Source: Leifsonia sp. NPDC080035
Lineage (GTDB): Bacteria > Actinomycetota > Actinomycetes > Actinomycetales > Microbacteriaceae
Assembly: GCF_040050925.1 (NCBI RefSeq)
Contig: NZ_CP157390.1
Span: forward strand, 310,001 to 374,000
Direction: 5' to 3'
Length of the DNA: 64,000 nucleotides
Shown here: piece after piece, positions 15,670 to 23,998 of the stretch
Numbering within the stretch: the stretch's first letter is position 1
How the letters are laid out: each line of letters begins with the position of its first letter
Program-made: the position numbers and the translations under genes
The notes under the pieces: generated by a model
Seen by the model: the letters and a program-made list of their open reading frames with translations, nothing else
Told to the model about the DNA's origin: nothing
Databases searched by the model: none

Positions 15670-17055
15670 ATGACGAGGCAGATCCGATTCAACGCGTTCG
15701 ACATGAACTGCGTCGCCCACCAGTCGTCCGGCATGTGGCGGCACCCCGATGACCAGGCCTGGCGCTACAAGGACCTCACCTACTGGACCGAGCTCGCGAA
15801 GCTGCTGGAGCGCGGGAAGTTCGACGGCATCTTCATCGCCGACGTGCTCGGCACCTACGACGTCTACGGCGGCAGCAACGAGGCGGCCATCCGGCACGGC
15901 GCGCAGGTGCCCGTGAACGACCCCATCCTGCTGGTCTCGGCGATGGCGCTGGTCACCGAGAACCTCGGCTTCGGCATCACCGCCGGCACCGCCTACGAGC
16001 ACCCGTACCCGTTCGCCCGCAGGATGTCGACGCTCGACCACCTGACCAAGGGACGCGTCGGCTGGAACGTCGTCACCGGCTACCTGCCGTCCGCCGCACG
16101 CAACATGGGCCACGACGACCAGCTCCAGCACGACGACCGCTACGACCACGCGGACGAGTACCTGGAGGTGCTCTACAAGCTGTGGGAGGGGTCCTGGGAG
16201 GACGACGCGGTGGTACGCGACCGCGAGTCCGGCGTGTTCACCGACCCGTCGAAGGTGCACGAGATCGGCCACCAGGGCAAGCACTTCACCGTGCCCGGCA
16301 TCCACCTCTCCGAGCCGAGCCCGCAGCGCACCCCGGTGATCTACCAGGCCGGGGCCTCCAAGCGCGGCATCTCGTTCGCGGCCGAGAACGCCGAGGCGAT
16401 CTTCGTCGCTGCCTCCACCAAGGCGGGACTGAAGGAGACGGTCGGCAAGCTCCGGGATGCGCTGGAGGCGGCGGGACGCGACCGCTACTCCGCGCGCATC
16501 TACACGCTGCTCACGATCATCACCGACGAGACGAGCGAGAAGGCGCAGGCGAAGTTCGAGGACTTCCTGCAGTACACCTCCGACGAGGGCGCGCTCGTGT
16601 TCATGTCCGGGTGGATGGGCGTCGACCTCTCCGAGTACGACCTCGACGAGCCGATCGGCAACGTGAAGAGCAACGCCATCCAGTCCGCGGTCGCGAACTT
16701 CCAGCGTCCGAACGAGGACGGCGGCGAATGGACGGTGCGCGACATCGGCCGCAACGGCGCGATCGGCGGCCTCGGCCCCTACATCGTCGGCTCAGCATCG
16801 GAGGTCGCGGACACCCTGCAGGAGTGGGTGGAGGACACCGACGTCGACGGCTTCAACCTCGCCTACGCGATCACGCCCGGAACCTTCGAGGACATCGTCG
16901 AGTTCATCGTCCCCGAGCTGCAGCGCCGCGGCGCCTACCCCACCGACTACGTGGACGGCACGCTGCGCAACAAGCTGCACGGCGACGGCGACCGCCTCCC
17001 GGAGACGCACCGCGGTGCGCGCTACCGCATCGGCTCGGCGGTCGCACGGGGCTGA
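15670..17055 (+). CDS. LLM-class FMN-dependent monooxygenase (NtaA/DszA family)
   Basis: A 461-residue luciferase-like flavin monooxygenase of the NtaA/SnaA/DszA/SoxA group, which uses FMNH2 from a separate reductase. Visible signatures: RQIRFNAFDMNC at the N-terminus, FDGIFIADVLGTYDVYGG, GITAGTAYEHPYPFARRMSTLDHLT, GRVGWNVVTGYLPSAARNMG and GASKRGISFAAENAEAIFV. Length is typical (440-470). Relatives act on chelators, sulphur compounds or amines; the substrate here is unknown. No flavin reductase gene is adjacent. The ATG at 15670 gives the family N-terminus; longer in-frame versions run into the paaR gene. Confidence 0.85.
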   Translation: MTRQIRFNAFDMNCVAHQSSGMWRHPDDQAWRYKDLTYWTELAKLLERGKFDGIFIADVLGTYDVYGGSNEAAIRHGAQVPVNDPILLVSAMALVTENLGFGITAGTAYEHPYPFARRMSTLDHLTKGRVGWNVVTGYLPSAARNMGHDDQLQHDDRYDHADEYLEVLYKLWEGSWEDDAVVRDRESGVFTDPSKVHEIGHQGKHFTVPGIHLSEPSPQRTPVIYQAGASKRGISFAAENAEAIFVAASTKAGLKETVGKLRDALEAAGRDRYSARIYTLLTIITDETSEKAQAKFEDFLQYTSDEGALVFMSGWMGVDLSEYDLDEPIGNVKSNAIQSAVANFQRPNEDGGEWTVRDIGRNGAIGGLGPYIVGSASEVADTLQEWVEDTDVDGFNLAYAITPGTFEDIVEFIVPELQRRGAYPTDYVDGTLRNKLHGDGDRLPETHRGARYRIGSAVARG

Positions 17056-17224
17056 GCGCGGCGCAGGTAGACCCGCCGTTCTGCCTGCCCGCGGCGCACG
17101 GCCCGCAGGAAAATGCGGCGCAGGCGGGCATGGGCTTCGAAATGTGCCCGCTCACGCGGCGCCCGCGGTGAGGGTAACACCCGGGCGTCGCGGCCCCCTC
17201 CACGTGCGGCCCGGCCGCGGGCGA

Positions 17225-17291
17225 GCCGCCGAGCACAGGGAAAATGTCGCGAATCGCGCCGGATCGCGACACTTCTCCTGTGCTCGGCGGC
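17225..17291. repeat. 67-bp near-palindrome, copy B
   Basis: Same length and same outer arms as copy A; stem about 28 bp with three mismatches and a core containing TGTCGCGA...TCGCGACA shared with copy C. Sits between the convergent ends of the monooxygenase and MFS genes. The rest of this 261-bp gap (17056-17224) shows nothing I can name. Confidence 0.85.
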
Positions 17292-17316
17292 CTCGGGCGG
17301 CCCGTGAGGCCGGGCG

Positions 17317-18522
17317 CTAGGCCTCGGCCGGGCGCGGGAGGTGCTTGGTCGAGGAGAGCAGCAGCATCAGCGCCGACAGACCGGCCAGCGCGACGAGCGC
17401 GACGAACAGACCGATCGTCGACAGCGGCGGGGTGACCGCCGCGAGCAGGGTCGGCACCAGGAAGCCGGCGTACGCGACGGCGTAGAACATCCCCGTCAAC
17501 CCCGCCAGGTCGCGCGGGGAGGCGATGCTCTGCACCTCGAGCAGCCCGGAGACGAGCGCGATGCCCATCCCCGCGCCGAGCACCACCGCCGCGACCAGGC
17601 CGAGCAGCAGCGACCGGAAGGCGACCGCCCCGGTCAGCACGACCAGTCCGGCGGCGATCGTGCCGAGCGCAGCGACGAGTCCCCGCGCGCTCGCGAGCGA
17701 GTGCAGCCGCTTCGCGATCGGCTGGACCAGCGAGGCGACGCCGAGCGCGACGACGGTGAGGACGGTCGCGTAGCCGAGCCCCCACTCCCCCGTCTCGTCG
17801 CCGAGCAGCACCGGGAGGTACCCGTAGGCGAGGGCCGCCGCAGCGAAGATCCACGGGGCCGCGACCATCACCACACGGCGGAACCGCTTGTGGGCGGCGG
17901 CGGGGATGCGCAGCTGCTCCCGGAGCGGGCCGCGCTCGCCGCCGGTCACGACCGTCTCCGGCACGCGCAGCACCGCCCAGAGGCACGGCAGCGTCAGCAG
18001 GATGTGGACGACGAACGGCAGCTCCTCGCCGAACACCGTGAACTGCGCGATCCCGCCCGCCACCAGCGCTCCGGCCGCCGAGCCGAGCGTGAACGCCAGG
18101 GAGGCGCGGCGCGCGCCCGCGGCCCGGTCGACGCCCGGCTCGTAGCGCGGAGACGACACCTCCTTCATCCAGCTCGTCCCGACCGCCATCGCGATGCCGA
18201 CGGTGATGCCGGAGAGCAGCCGGCCGGCGTAGATCGGAACCGGGCCGAGTGCCCCCAGCGCCAGGCTGGCGCTCGCGAGCAGCGCGGTGACGACGCCCGC
18301 GGTCAGCACCGGCCGGCGTCCGTGCCGGTCGGACAGCGCCCCGGCGACCAGCAGCGCTGGCGCGAGCCCGAGCACGTAGACGCCGAGGAACATGTTGACG
18401 GTGAGCTCGCTGTAGTGCTGGACGTCCTTGTACATCAGCAGCAGCGGGCTGAACTGGTTCCCGCACCAGCTGCAGAAGAACATGACGGCGAACACCGGCC
18501 GCCACGGCGCGCGCCGGCTCAC
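17317..18522 (-). CDS. Major facilitator superfamily transporter
   Basis: A 401-residue MFS permease with about 12 membrane segments. The MFS A-motif between helices 2 and 3 is present as GALSDRHGRRPVL, and helix 4/5 carries RLLSGITVGIAMAVGTSW. Substrate is unknown. It follows the GntR gene with a 4-bp GTGA overlap, so the pair forms one transcript and the transporter is probably the regulator's target. It is convergent with the flavin monooxygenase, so a joint role is possible but not shown. Confidence 0.82.
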   Translation of the reverse strand: MSRRAPWRPVFAVMFFCSWCGNQFSPLLLMYKDVQHYSELTVNMFLGVYVLGLAPALLVAGALSDRHGRRPVLTAGVVTALLASASLALGALGPVPIYAGRLLSGITVGIAMAVGTSWMKEVSSPRYEPGVDRAAGARRASLAFTLGSAAGALVAGGIAQFTVFGEELPFVVHILLTLPCLWAVLRVPETVVTGGERGPLREQLRIPAAAHKRFRRVVMVAAPWIFAAAALAYGYLPVLLGDETGEWGLGYATVLTVVALGVASLVQPIAKRLHSLASARGLVAALGTIAAGLVVLTGAVAFRSLLLGLVAAVVLGAGMGIALVSGLLEVQSIASPRDLAGLTGMFYAVAYAGFLVPTLLAAVTPPLSTIGLFVALVALAGLSALMLLLSSTKHLPRPAEA

Positions 18523-19139
18523 AGCGCGCCCTGGTTTCGTGCGATGTGGGTGCGCAGCAGGGCCGCGTAGTCCGCGCCCGCGCGCAACGCGTCGAGGAGC
18601 GCCTGGTGGTCGGCGAGCGAGTCGGCGAGCGTGTCCGGTCGCACCCGGAACAGCTGGTGCCGGATGCGCTGCTGGCGGTCGCGCAGCATCCCGTAGAACC
18701 GGGCGGCGAGCTCGTTCCCCGACGCGTCGACGACCGCCGCGTGGAACCACTGGTCGGCCTCGACGAACCGCTCGACGTCGCCCGCGCCGATCGCGGCGCG
18801 CTGCTCGGCGAGCGCCTCCTCCAGCGCGCTCACCAGCGCATCGTCGGTGCCGCCGGCCTCGTGGATGCGCGCCGCCGCGGTCGCTTCGATCGCCTCGCGG
18901 AGGTCGAGCACGTTCTGCGCCTCGCGCGGCGACATCGGCACCACGACAGCACCGCGCCGCGGCTCGAGGGCGAGCAGCCCCTCGGCAGCTAGCCGCAGGA
19001 ACGCCTCGTGCACGGGGGTGCGGCTCACGCCGATCTCCGCCCCGAGTTGCGCCTCGCTGAGCAGCGTCCCGCCCGGTGCCTCCCCGGACAGGATCAGGCG
19101 CTTGGTGTGGGCGTATGCGTGCTCGGCGGCGGGGATCAT
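18519..19139 (-). CDS. GntR-family regulator with FCD domain
   Basis: A 206-residue FadR-subfamily regulator: winged HTH at about 8-70 (AQLGAEIGVSRTPVHEAFLRLAAEGLL), then an all-helical FCD ligand domain (about 78-205) with the metal-binding type residues in ADQWFHAAVVDASGNE and SLADHQALLDALRAG. It leads the operon with the MFS transporter. A TAGGAT box sits 6 nt before the ATG and a strong palindrome sits 2 bp upstream of that box, so the gene is very likely self-controlled and leaderless. Confidence 0.86.
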   Translation of the reverse strand: MIPAAEHAYAHTKRLILSGEAPGGTLLSEAQLGAEIGVSRTPVHEAFLRLAAEGLLALEPRRGAVVVPMSPREAQNVLDLREAIEATAAARIHEAGGTDDALVSALEEALAEQRAAIGAGDVERFVEADQWFHAAVVDASGNELAARFYGMLRDRQQRIRHQLFRVRPDTLADSLADHQALLDALRAGADYAALLRTHIARNQGAL

Positions 19140-19145
19140 GCCCCC

Positions 19146-19151
19146 ATCCTA
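19146..19151 (-). promoter_or_regulatory. Putative -10 box, leaderless start of gntR
   Basis: TAGGAT with a 6-nt gap (GGGGGC) to the ATG at 19139; the operator at 19153-19180 would cover the spacer and -35 region. Confidence 0.5.
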
Positions 19152-19152
19152 C

Positions 19153-19180
19153 GCCTTGCATGCAAGCTTGCGTGCAAGGC
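19153..19180. promoter_or_regulatory. GntR operator palindrome
   Basis: A 28-bp palindrome centred on AAGCTT; left half GCCTTGCATGCAAG, right half CTTGCGTGCAAGGC, one mismatched pair. It directly precedes the gntR -10 box, so binding would block the gntR-MFS promoter. Confidence 0.75.
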
Positions 19181-19187
19181 ATCAGGA

Positions 19188-19254
19188 GCCGTCGAGCACA
19201 GGAAAAGTGTCGCGAAACCCGCCGGATCGCGACACTTTTCCTGTGCTCGGCGGC
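19188..19254. repeat. 67-bp near-palindrome, copy C
   Basis: Stem about 28 bp closed by GCACAGGAAAA and its complement, with one substitution (GTC for GCC) at the outer end. Lies 33 bp past the maltokinase stop and 8 bp before the gntR operator, so here it separates two tandem minus-strand genes rather than a convergent pair. Confidence 0.85.
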
Positions 19255-19287
19255 CCCGGGCTGGCGCGGGACCGGCGAGCGCCCGGG

Positions 19288-20625
19288 TCAGCTGACCTCG
19301 GCGGCGAGGAGGCGCCGCACGGCACCGAGCGGAATCGGAATCCAGCTGGGCCGGTGTCGCGCCTCGTAGGTGACCTCGTAGACCGCCTTGTCGAGCTCGA
19401 ACGCGTCGAGGAGCAGGTGGTGCTCCTCCAGCTCGCCGGCGGCGACGGATGCGTACCCCTCCAGGTACGCCTCCCGGGCGCGGGCGGCCCATGCGGTGGC
19501 GTCGATCGCGGGCTCCCGGCGCGCGAGCGAGCCCGCCACGTAGTCGAACGAGCGCAGCATCCCCGCCACGTCCCGCATCGTCGCGTCCGGCCTTGCGCGC
19601 TCGGCGAGCGGGCGCAGCGGCTCGCCCTCGAAGTCGATGAACTGCCAGCCGCGGTCCTGCGCGTACAACACCTGTCCGAGGTGCAGGTCGCCGTGGATGC
19701 GCTGCAGCACCGGCAGCGGAGCCGACGCCGCCGCCTCGTAGACGGAGGCGATGCCCGCGCGCAGCTCATCGACCTCCGGCACCTCGGTGGTCGTCACCGT
19801 CAGCCGCCGGAACATCCCGTCCAGGGCTTCGGCCACATCCTCCCGCGACGCGGCCCGGGTCGGCAGCACCTCCGCCAGCAGCCGGTGCAGCTCGGCCGTG
19901 CCCGCGCCGAGCGCGAAGGCGCGGTCGGCGAAGTCCTCGCCGCGCTCGGCCGCGCTGACGGCCAGCTCCCAGCCGTCCTCGGCGCCCAGCACGAAGTCCT
20001 GGACCAGCGCGAGCTCGCCCGCAGCGGTGCCGCCCGCGGGCGCCGGCCAGGAGCCGCCCAGCCAGCCGAGGAGCGCGGGGCTGCGACGCGACCCGCCCGC
20101 GGTCAGCGCGGCGAGGGTCGAGATGTCCGGGTTCTCGCCGTCCTGCACCACCCGGAAGACCTTGATCAGGGCGAGGGAGCCGTCGCCGAGTTCCGCGACG
20201 ATGGAGGTGTTCGACTGCTCGCCGGAGAGCCGGCGGGACGAGACGACTTCGACGGTTCTGCCGAGCGTGTGGCCCTGTGCGTGCGCCTCCGCACCTTCCG
20301 CCCGGAGCGCACCGCTCGTGATCGCGGCGAGCGCGGAGACGTACGCCTCCTCCGCCGGCCCGTCGTACAGGTAGCGGCCGCCCGCCTCGCCGACGAAGGC
20401 CGTGGGATCGCCGTCCCGCACCGTCCGCGCCACGAGCGGGACCTGGTAGACCCGCGGCGTGCGCGGCGCGTCATCGCAGAAGAAGTGGGTGACGATCCGG
20501 TGCTCCGGGTCGGCCGGCTCGAACTCGAACGAGGCGAGGAGGCGGAGCCGAGGCTCGACGCTCTTCGTCGAGTACCAGCGCTGGCGGCGCATCCACGATC
20601 CGACAAGCTCCGTGAGTTCCGTCAT
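19288..20625 (-). CDS. mak: Maltokinase
   Basis: A 445-residue maltokinase, which makes maltose 1-phosphate for the GlgE glucan pathway. N-terminal cap domain (about 1-90) with WMRRQRWYSTKSVEPRLRLL; C-terminal aminoglycoside-phosphotransferase-like kinase domain with the catalytic loop RIHGDLHLGQVLY and the metal-binding FIDFEGEPLRPLAER. Length is typical for actinobacterial Mak. It usually neighbours or fuses with treS, but here it is alone. A TACGGT box 6 nt before the ATG suggests a leaderless message. Confidence 0.85.
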   Translation of the reverse strand: MTELTELVGSWMRRQRWYSTKSVEPRLRLLASFEFEPADPEHRIVTHFFCDDAPRTPRVYQVPLVARTVRDGDPTAFVGEAGGRYLYDGPAEEAYVSALAAITSGALRAEGAEAHAQGHTLGRTVEVVSSRRLSGEQSNTSIVAELGDGSLALIKVFRVVQDGENPDISTLAALTAGGSRRSPALLGWLGGSWPAPAGGTAAGELALVQDFVLGAEDGWELAVSAAERGEDFADRAFALGAGTAELHRLLAEVLPTRAASREDVAEALDGMFRRLTVTTTEVPEVDELRAGIASVYEAAASAPLPVLQRIHGDLHLGQVLYAQDRGWQFIDFEGEPLRPLAERARPDATMRDVAGMLRSFDYVAGSLARREPAIDATAWAARAREAYLEGYASVAAGELEEHHLLLDAFELDKAVYEVTYEARHRPSWIPIPLGAVRRLLAAEVS

Positions 20626-20631
20626 GCCTGA

Positions 20632-20637
20632 ACCGTA
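20632..20637 (-). promoter_or_regulatory. Putative -10 box, leaderless start of mak
   Basis: TACGGT, 6-nt gap (TCAGGC) to the ATG at 20625, no ribosome site visible. Confidence 0.5.
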
Positions 20638-20643
20638 CGCCGC

Positions 20644-22035
20644 TCAGCCGGATCCGACGACCACTCCGCGTGCGGCGAGGAACGGCATCGGGTCGATCTG
20701 CACCCCGTTGACGCGGACCTCCAGGTGCAGGTGGCATCCGGTGGAGAGCCCGGTCGAGCCCACCTGCGCGATCGGCTGACCGGCCGCGACGTGCTCGCCG
20801 GCCGTCACGGCGATGCCGCCGTCGCGGATGTGGCCGTACGCCGTCTGCACTCCGCCGCCGTGGTCGATCAGGACGAAGTTGCCGTAGCCGCCGTTCGGGC
20901 CCGCGGCGACGACGGTGCCGGCCGCGGCGGCCACGATCGTGCTCCCGCAGGATGCGCCGATGTCGTCGCCGGGGTGGAACAGCGCCGTGCCGAGCGGGCG
21001 GGACGGCCGCGGACCGAACCCGTCGGTCAGGGGGCCGTGCACCGGCAGCACCCAGCCGGACGTGCCGACGGTCGGGGCGACGGTGAGGGACGTCCAGCCC
21101 TCGCCCGCCGTCAGCAGGGTCGGCAGTTTGGCGAGCGCCGTCGCCGCCGTGTCCACGCGGGCCCGCGCGTCGGTGACCGCCCGCTCGCTGCCCGAGACGT
21201 CGACGGCCGCCGCCGCGGTGGTCGCGGCGTCGGCCTGGGACCCCAGCCGGATCGCCGCCTTCGCGTCCGCCGCCGCCTCGCGGAGCGCTCGCTCACTGTC
21301 GGCGGACAGCGTCTGCAGCCGGTCGACCGCCCCCAGTTTGCTCAGCAGGTCGCCGGGTGACGACAGCGCGGCGACGAGCGGATCGGGGCGGAGCGCGTGG
21401 GAGGCGGTGGCACGGACGAGCGCCGAGGCGAACGCGGCGGAGGCCTGCGCCTGCTCGTGCGCGCGCTTCGCCTTGTCGGACAGCGCCGCGGCCTCGGCGG
21501 CGGCGCGCTCCTGCTCGCGCTGAACGCTCTGCGACTGCTCGGTCGCCGACGCCAGAGCCTGCTGCGCGGTCGCGAGTTCGCTCGCGAGCTGCGCCGCCCG
21601 CTGGACCTGCGCCAGGTCGACCTGCGGGGCGGCGCCGAGGTCCGGCACCGTGAGCGTGATCTCGTCGGTGGGCTTCGGGGCCGGAGTGGGGGTGGCCTTC
21701 GGCGTCGGCTTGGGCTTCGGCGTCGGCTTAGGGGTTGGCGTGGGAGTGGGGGTCGGCGTCGGATTGGGCGTTGGAGTCGGGTCCGGGGTGGGTGTCGGGT
21801 CGGGAGTCGGTGTCGGTTCCGGTGTCGGCGTCCCGCTCGGCGACGGCGGCCCGTCTGGCCCGTCGGGCTCGTCCGGCGTCGGCGTCGGTGTCGCGCAGGA
21901 TCCGACCGCGCAGTCGTCCGCGAATGCGGCCTGCGGCACCCCGACGATCCCGCCCGCGACGAGGATCGCCGCGGCGAATGCGGGGGTGAGGGCTGCGAGG
22001 ATCGCGCGGCGCGTCGTGACGCGTCGTGAGGTCAT
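20644..22035 (-). CDS. Secreted M23 metallopeptidase with Pro-Thr linker
   Basis: Predicted extracellular peptidoglycan hydrolase. From the ATG at 22035 (463 aa): signal peptide about 1-40 (MTSRRVTTRRAILAALTP... ending QAAFA), a long Thr-Pro-Asp/Lys linker (about 47-120), a helical Ala/Gln-rich coiled-coil segment (about 130-270) and a C-terminal M23 LytM domain with HPGDD, YGNFVLIDHGGG, YGHI and GCHLHLEV supplying the zinc ligands. An in-frame ATG at 22062 would add 9 residues. The layout resembles RipA/EnvC-like cell-separation factors. Divergent from lepB. Confidence 0.82.
   Translation of the reverse strand: MTSRRVTTRRAILAALTPAFAAAILVAGGIVGVPQAAFADDCAVGSCATPTPTPDEPDGPDGPPSPSGTPTPEPTPTPDPTPTPDPTPTPNPTPTPTPTPTPKPTPKPKPTPKATPTPAPKPTDEITLTVPDLGAAPQVDLAQVQRAAQLASELATAQQALASATEQSQSVQREQERAAAEAAALSDKAKRAHEQAQASAAFASALVRATASHALRPDPLVAALSSPGDLLSKLGAVDRLQTLSADSERALREAAADAKAAIRLGSQADAATTAAAAVDVSGSERAVTDARARVDTAATALAKLPTLLTAGEGWTSLTVAPTVGTSGWVLPVHGPLTDGFGPRPSRPLGTALFHPGDDIGASCGSTIVAAAAGTVVAAGPNGGYGNFVLIDHGGGVQTAYGHIRDGGIAVTAGEHVAAGQPIAQVGSTGLSTGCHLHLEVRVNGVQIDPMPFLAARGVVVGSG
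21655..21900. repeat. Low-complexity Pro-Thr-encoding tract inside the M23 gene
   Basis: Degenerate hexamer-like repeats (GGNGTCGG type) encode alternating PT, DP and KP dipeptides. It is an in-frame linker rather than a separate element. Confidence 0.7.
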
Positions 22036-22192
22036 CCTGTCGCGCTGAAACGCCATCCGCATGCTCACGCGGGTCCCCCGGCGGGCGCCGGTGCTGCCCG
22101 TATCCGATGCTCTCACCCAGGGCCCCGCACGACAAGAGCGGTCGGCATGGTCGCATGCGGCTCACAGCCGGGTCACGGTACGGTGAACCATT

Positions 22193-22924
22193 GTGACCGA
22201 CAGCACCGAGACCCTTCGTCCGCGCCGTGCCGCCCGCCGCTCCGGGTGGAAGACGCTGCTGAGGGATGTGGTGATCATCTTCGTGGTCGCCGTGCTGGTC
22301 TCGTTCCTGATCAAGACATTCGTCGCCCGCTCCTTCTACATCCCGTCGGGCTCGATGGAGAACACGCTGCAGATCAACGACCGCATCATCGTCAACGAGC
22401 TGCAGCCGAAGCTGTTCGGGCTGCAGCGCGGCGATGTCGTGGTGTTCAAAGACCCGGGCGGCTGGCTGCCGCCCTCGGCACCGGAGCAGGGCAACGCTCT
22501 GCAGAAGGGCGTCGGCGCGGTGCTCGACTTCGTCGGCCTCGGCGCCTCGGACAGCGACCAGCACCTCGTCAAGCGCCTCATCGGGCTGCCCGGCGACCAC
22601 ATCACCTGCTGCAACACGCTCGGACAGATGAGCGTCAACGGCGTCCCGCTGAAGGAGCCGTACGTCCTGCTGCCCGCCGGCCAGGAGAACGTGTCCGGCA
22701 AGCCGTTCGACGTCACCGTCCCCGCCGGGAAGGTCTGGGTGATGGGCGACAACCGCTACAACTCGGCAGACTCCCGCTACCACATGGACGACCCCGGCAA
22801 GGGCTTCGTCCCGTTGGACGACGTGGTCGGCCGGGCGTTCGTGGTCAGCTGGCCGCTCAGCCACTGGTCGTGGCTGAGCAACTACCCGGAGACGTTCCAG
22901 GGCACCGAGCGCGAGGACCAGTAG
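22193..22924 (+). CDS. lepB: Signal peptidase I
   Basis: Membrane-bound serine protease that removes Sec and Tat signal peptides. 243 residues: basic N-terminus, one membrane helix (about 24-43), nucleophile Ser54 in FYIPSGSMENTL, general base Lys127 in HLVKRLIGLPGD, and the GKVWVMGDNRYNSADSR box. Length is normal. GTG start; a TACGGT box ends 8 nt before it. Divergent from the secreted M23 peptidase gene. Confidence 0.92.
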   Translation: MTDSTETLRPRRAARRSGWKTLLRDVVIIFVVAVLVSFLIKTFVARSFYIPSGSMENTLQINDRIIVNELQPKLFGLQRGDVVVFKDPGGWLPPSAPEQGNALQKGVGAVLDFVGLGASDSDQHLVKRLIGLPGDHITCCNTLGQMSVNGVPLKEPYVLLPAGQENVSGKPFDVTVPAGKVWVMGDNRYNSADSRYHMDDPGKGFVPLDDVVGRAFVVSWPLSHWSWLSNYPETFQGTEREDQ

Positions 22925-22960
22925 CCCCGCTGCCGCGCGGACGATGCCGTCGGGCGCCGC

Positions 22961-23896
22961 TCAGGCGACGCGCTCGGCCAACCCGCGCCGCCAGTAGCCC
23001 ATGAAGGCGACGCGGCCGCGATCGATGCCGTGGCCGCGCACGAGCAGCCGGCGCAGCGTCTTCACTGCCGCCGACTCGCCCGCGATCCACGCGTAGAAGC
23101 CGCCAGCGACCTCCTCCGGGCGCTCCCAGAGGATCTCGCGGTCCACGTCCACCTTCTCCAGGCGCTGCCGGGTGCCGGCGGCCGCCGCCGCGACGATCTC
23201 GGGGTGGCGCTCGAGCCACGACGTCACCGCCGGGACGAGCTCGCAGCCGTGGTCGCCGCCGTCGCGGGCCACCCAGGTGACGGAGACGCCAGGGTGCGCG
23301 GCGAGCGGCAGAGCGTCCTGAGCGGTCGGCACCTCGATGAACACGTGCGCGCGGCGACTCGCCGGCAGCGCCTCGACGATCGACGCGATCGCCGGAGCCG
23401 CGGTCTCGTCTCCCGCCAGCAGCAGCTCGGTGGCGTCGCCGGGACGCCAGTCGATGCCGACACCGCTCGTGGCGCTGAGGGCGTCAGGCCCCACGACCAC
23501 CAGCTCGTCGCCCGGCACCGCGTCCGCGAGCCAGCTGGATGCGGGTCCCGCGTTCGCCCTGTCGTGGCCGTGCACGACGAAGTCGATGTCGAGGCGGCGG
23601 TCGGCGGGGTCGATGTCGCGCACGGTGTATGTGCGGAACGGGTTGCGGCGCTCCTCGGGCAGCGCCCGCCAGGCGTCGTACCAGTCACCGGTGTCGAGGG
23701 GGCAGAAGCTGCCGTCGGCGAGCGGGAAGACGACCTTGATCCGCTGGTCCAGCCGCTCGGTGCCGAAGGTCTCGAAGTCGTCGCAGCGCAGACTCACGCG
23801 GGTGAAGTGCGGGCTGAGCCGTCGGATGGCGGACACGGCGGCGCGGTACGGACGGTAGGCCGGGCGCTCCGTGGTGGGCGGGGCGATGACGGTCAC
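22961..23896 (-). CDS. Siderophore-interacting protein (ferric-siderophore reductase)
   Basis: FAD/NADPH-dependent reductase of the ViuB/SIP family that frees iron from siderophores in the cytoplasm. 311 residues: FAD-binding domain (about 15-150, with NPFRTYTVRDI and DFVVHG) and the C-terminal SIP domain (about 160-300, ending with GESAAVKTLRRLLVRGHGI and FMGYWRRG). An iron box lies 30 bp upstream of the GTG start, and a GGAAGGG ribosome site precedes it. It pairs functionally with the iron ABC transporter at 58-62 kb. Confidence 0.9.
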   Translation of the reverse strand: MTVIAPPTTERPAYRPYRAAVSAIRRLSPHFTRVSLRCDDFETFGTERLDQRIKVVFPLADGSFCPLDTGDWYDAWRALPEERRNPFRTYTVRDIDPADRRLDIDFVVHGHDRANAGPASSWLADAVPGDELVVVGPDALSATSGVGIDWRPGDATELLLAGDETAAPAIASIVEALPASRRAHVFIEVPTAQDALPLAAHPGVSVTWVARDGGDHGCELVPAVTSWLERHPEIVAAAAAGTRQRLEKVDVDREILWERPEEVAGGFYAWIAGESAAVKTLRRLLVRGHGIDRGRVAFMGYWRRGLAERVA

Positions 23897-23926
23897 GAAC
23901 GATCCCTTCCGGGTGAGGCGTGCGGG

Positions 23927-23945
23927 TAAGGTAAGGCTACACTAA
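23927..23945. promoter_or_regulatory. DtxR/IdeR iron box upstream of SIP gene
   Basis: TAAGGTAAGGCTACACTAA matches the DtxR consensus TTAGGTTAGGCTAACCTAA at 15 of 19 positions. Confidence 0.75.
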
Positions 23946-23986
23946 CTCGACCGAGCGGCACCTGGACGGCCGCGGAATCCGGACGC

Positions 23987-23992
23987 TACCCT
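23987..23992 (+). promoter_or_regulatory. Putative -10 box, leaderless start of membrane protein gene
   Basis: TACCCT, 6-nt gap to the ATG at 23999, no ribosome site. Confidence 0.45.
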
Positions 23993-23998
23993 CGCCCC

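Noticed and set aside
17056..17224. Possible small ORFs in the gap after the flavin monooxygenase
   Set aside because: Short frames without ribosome site or conserved features; nothing to support coding.
21655..21900. Regular short repeats that could suggest a CRISPR or tandem array
   Set aside because: They are in frame and encode the Pro-Thr linker of the M23 peptidase; repeats are degenerate and without unique spacers.
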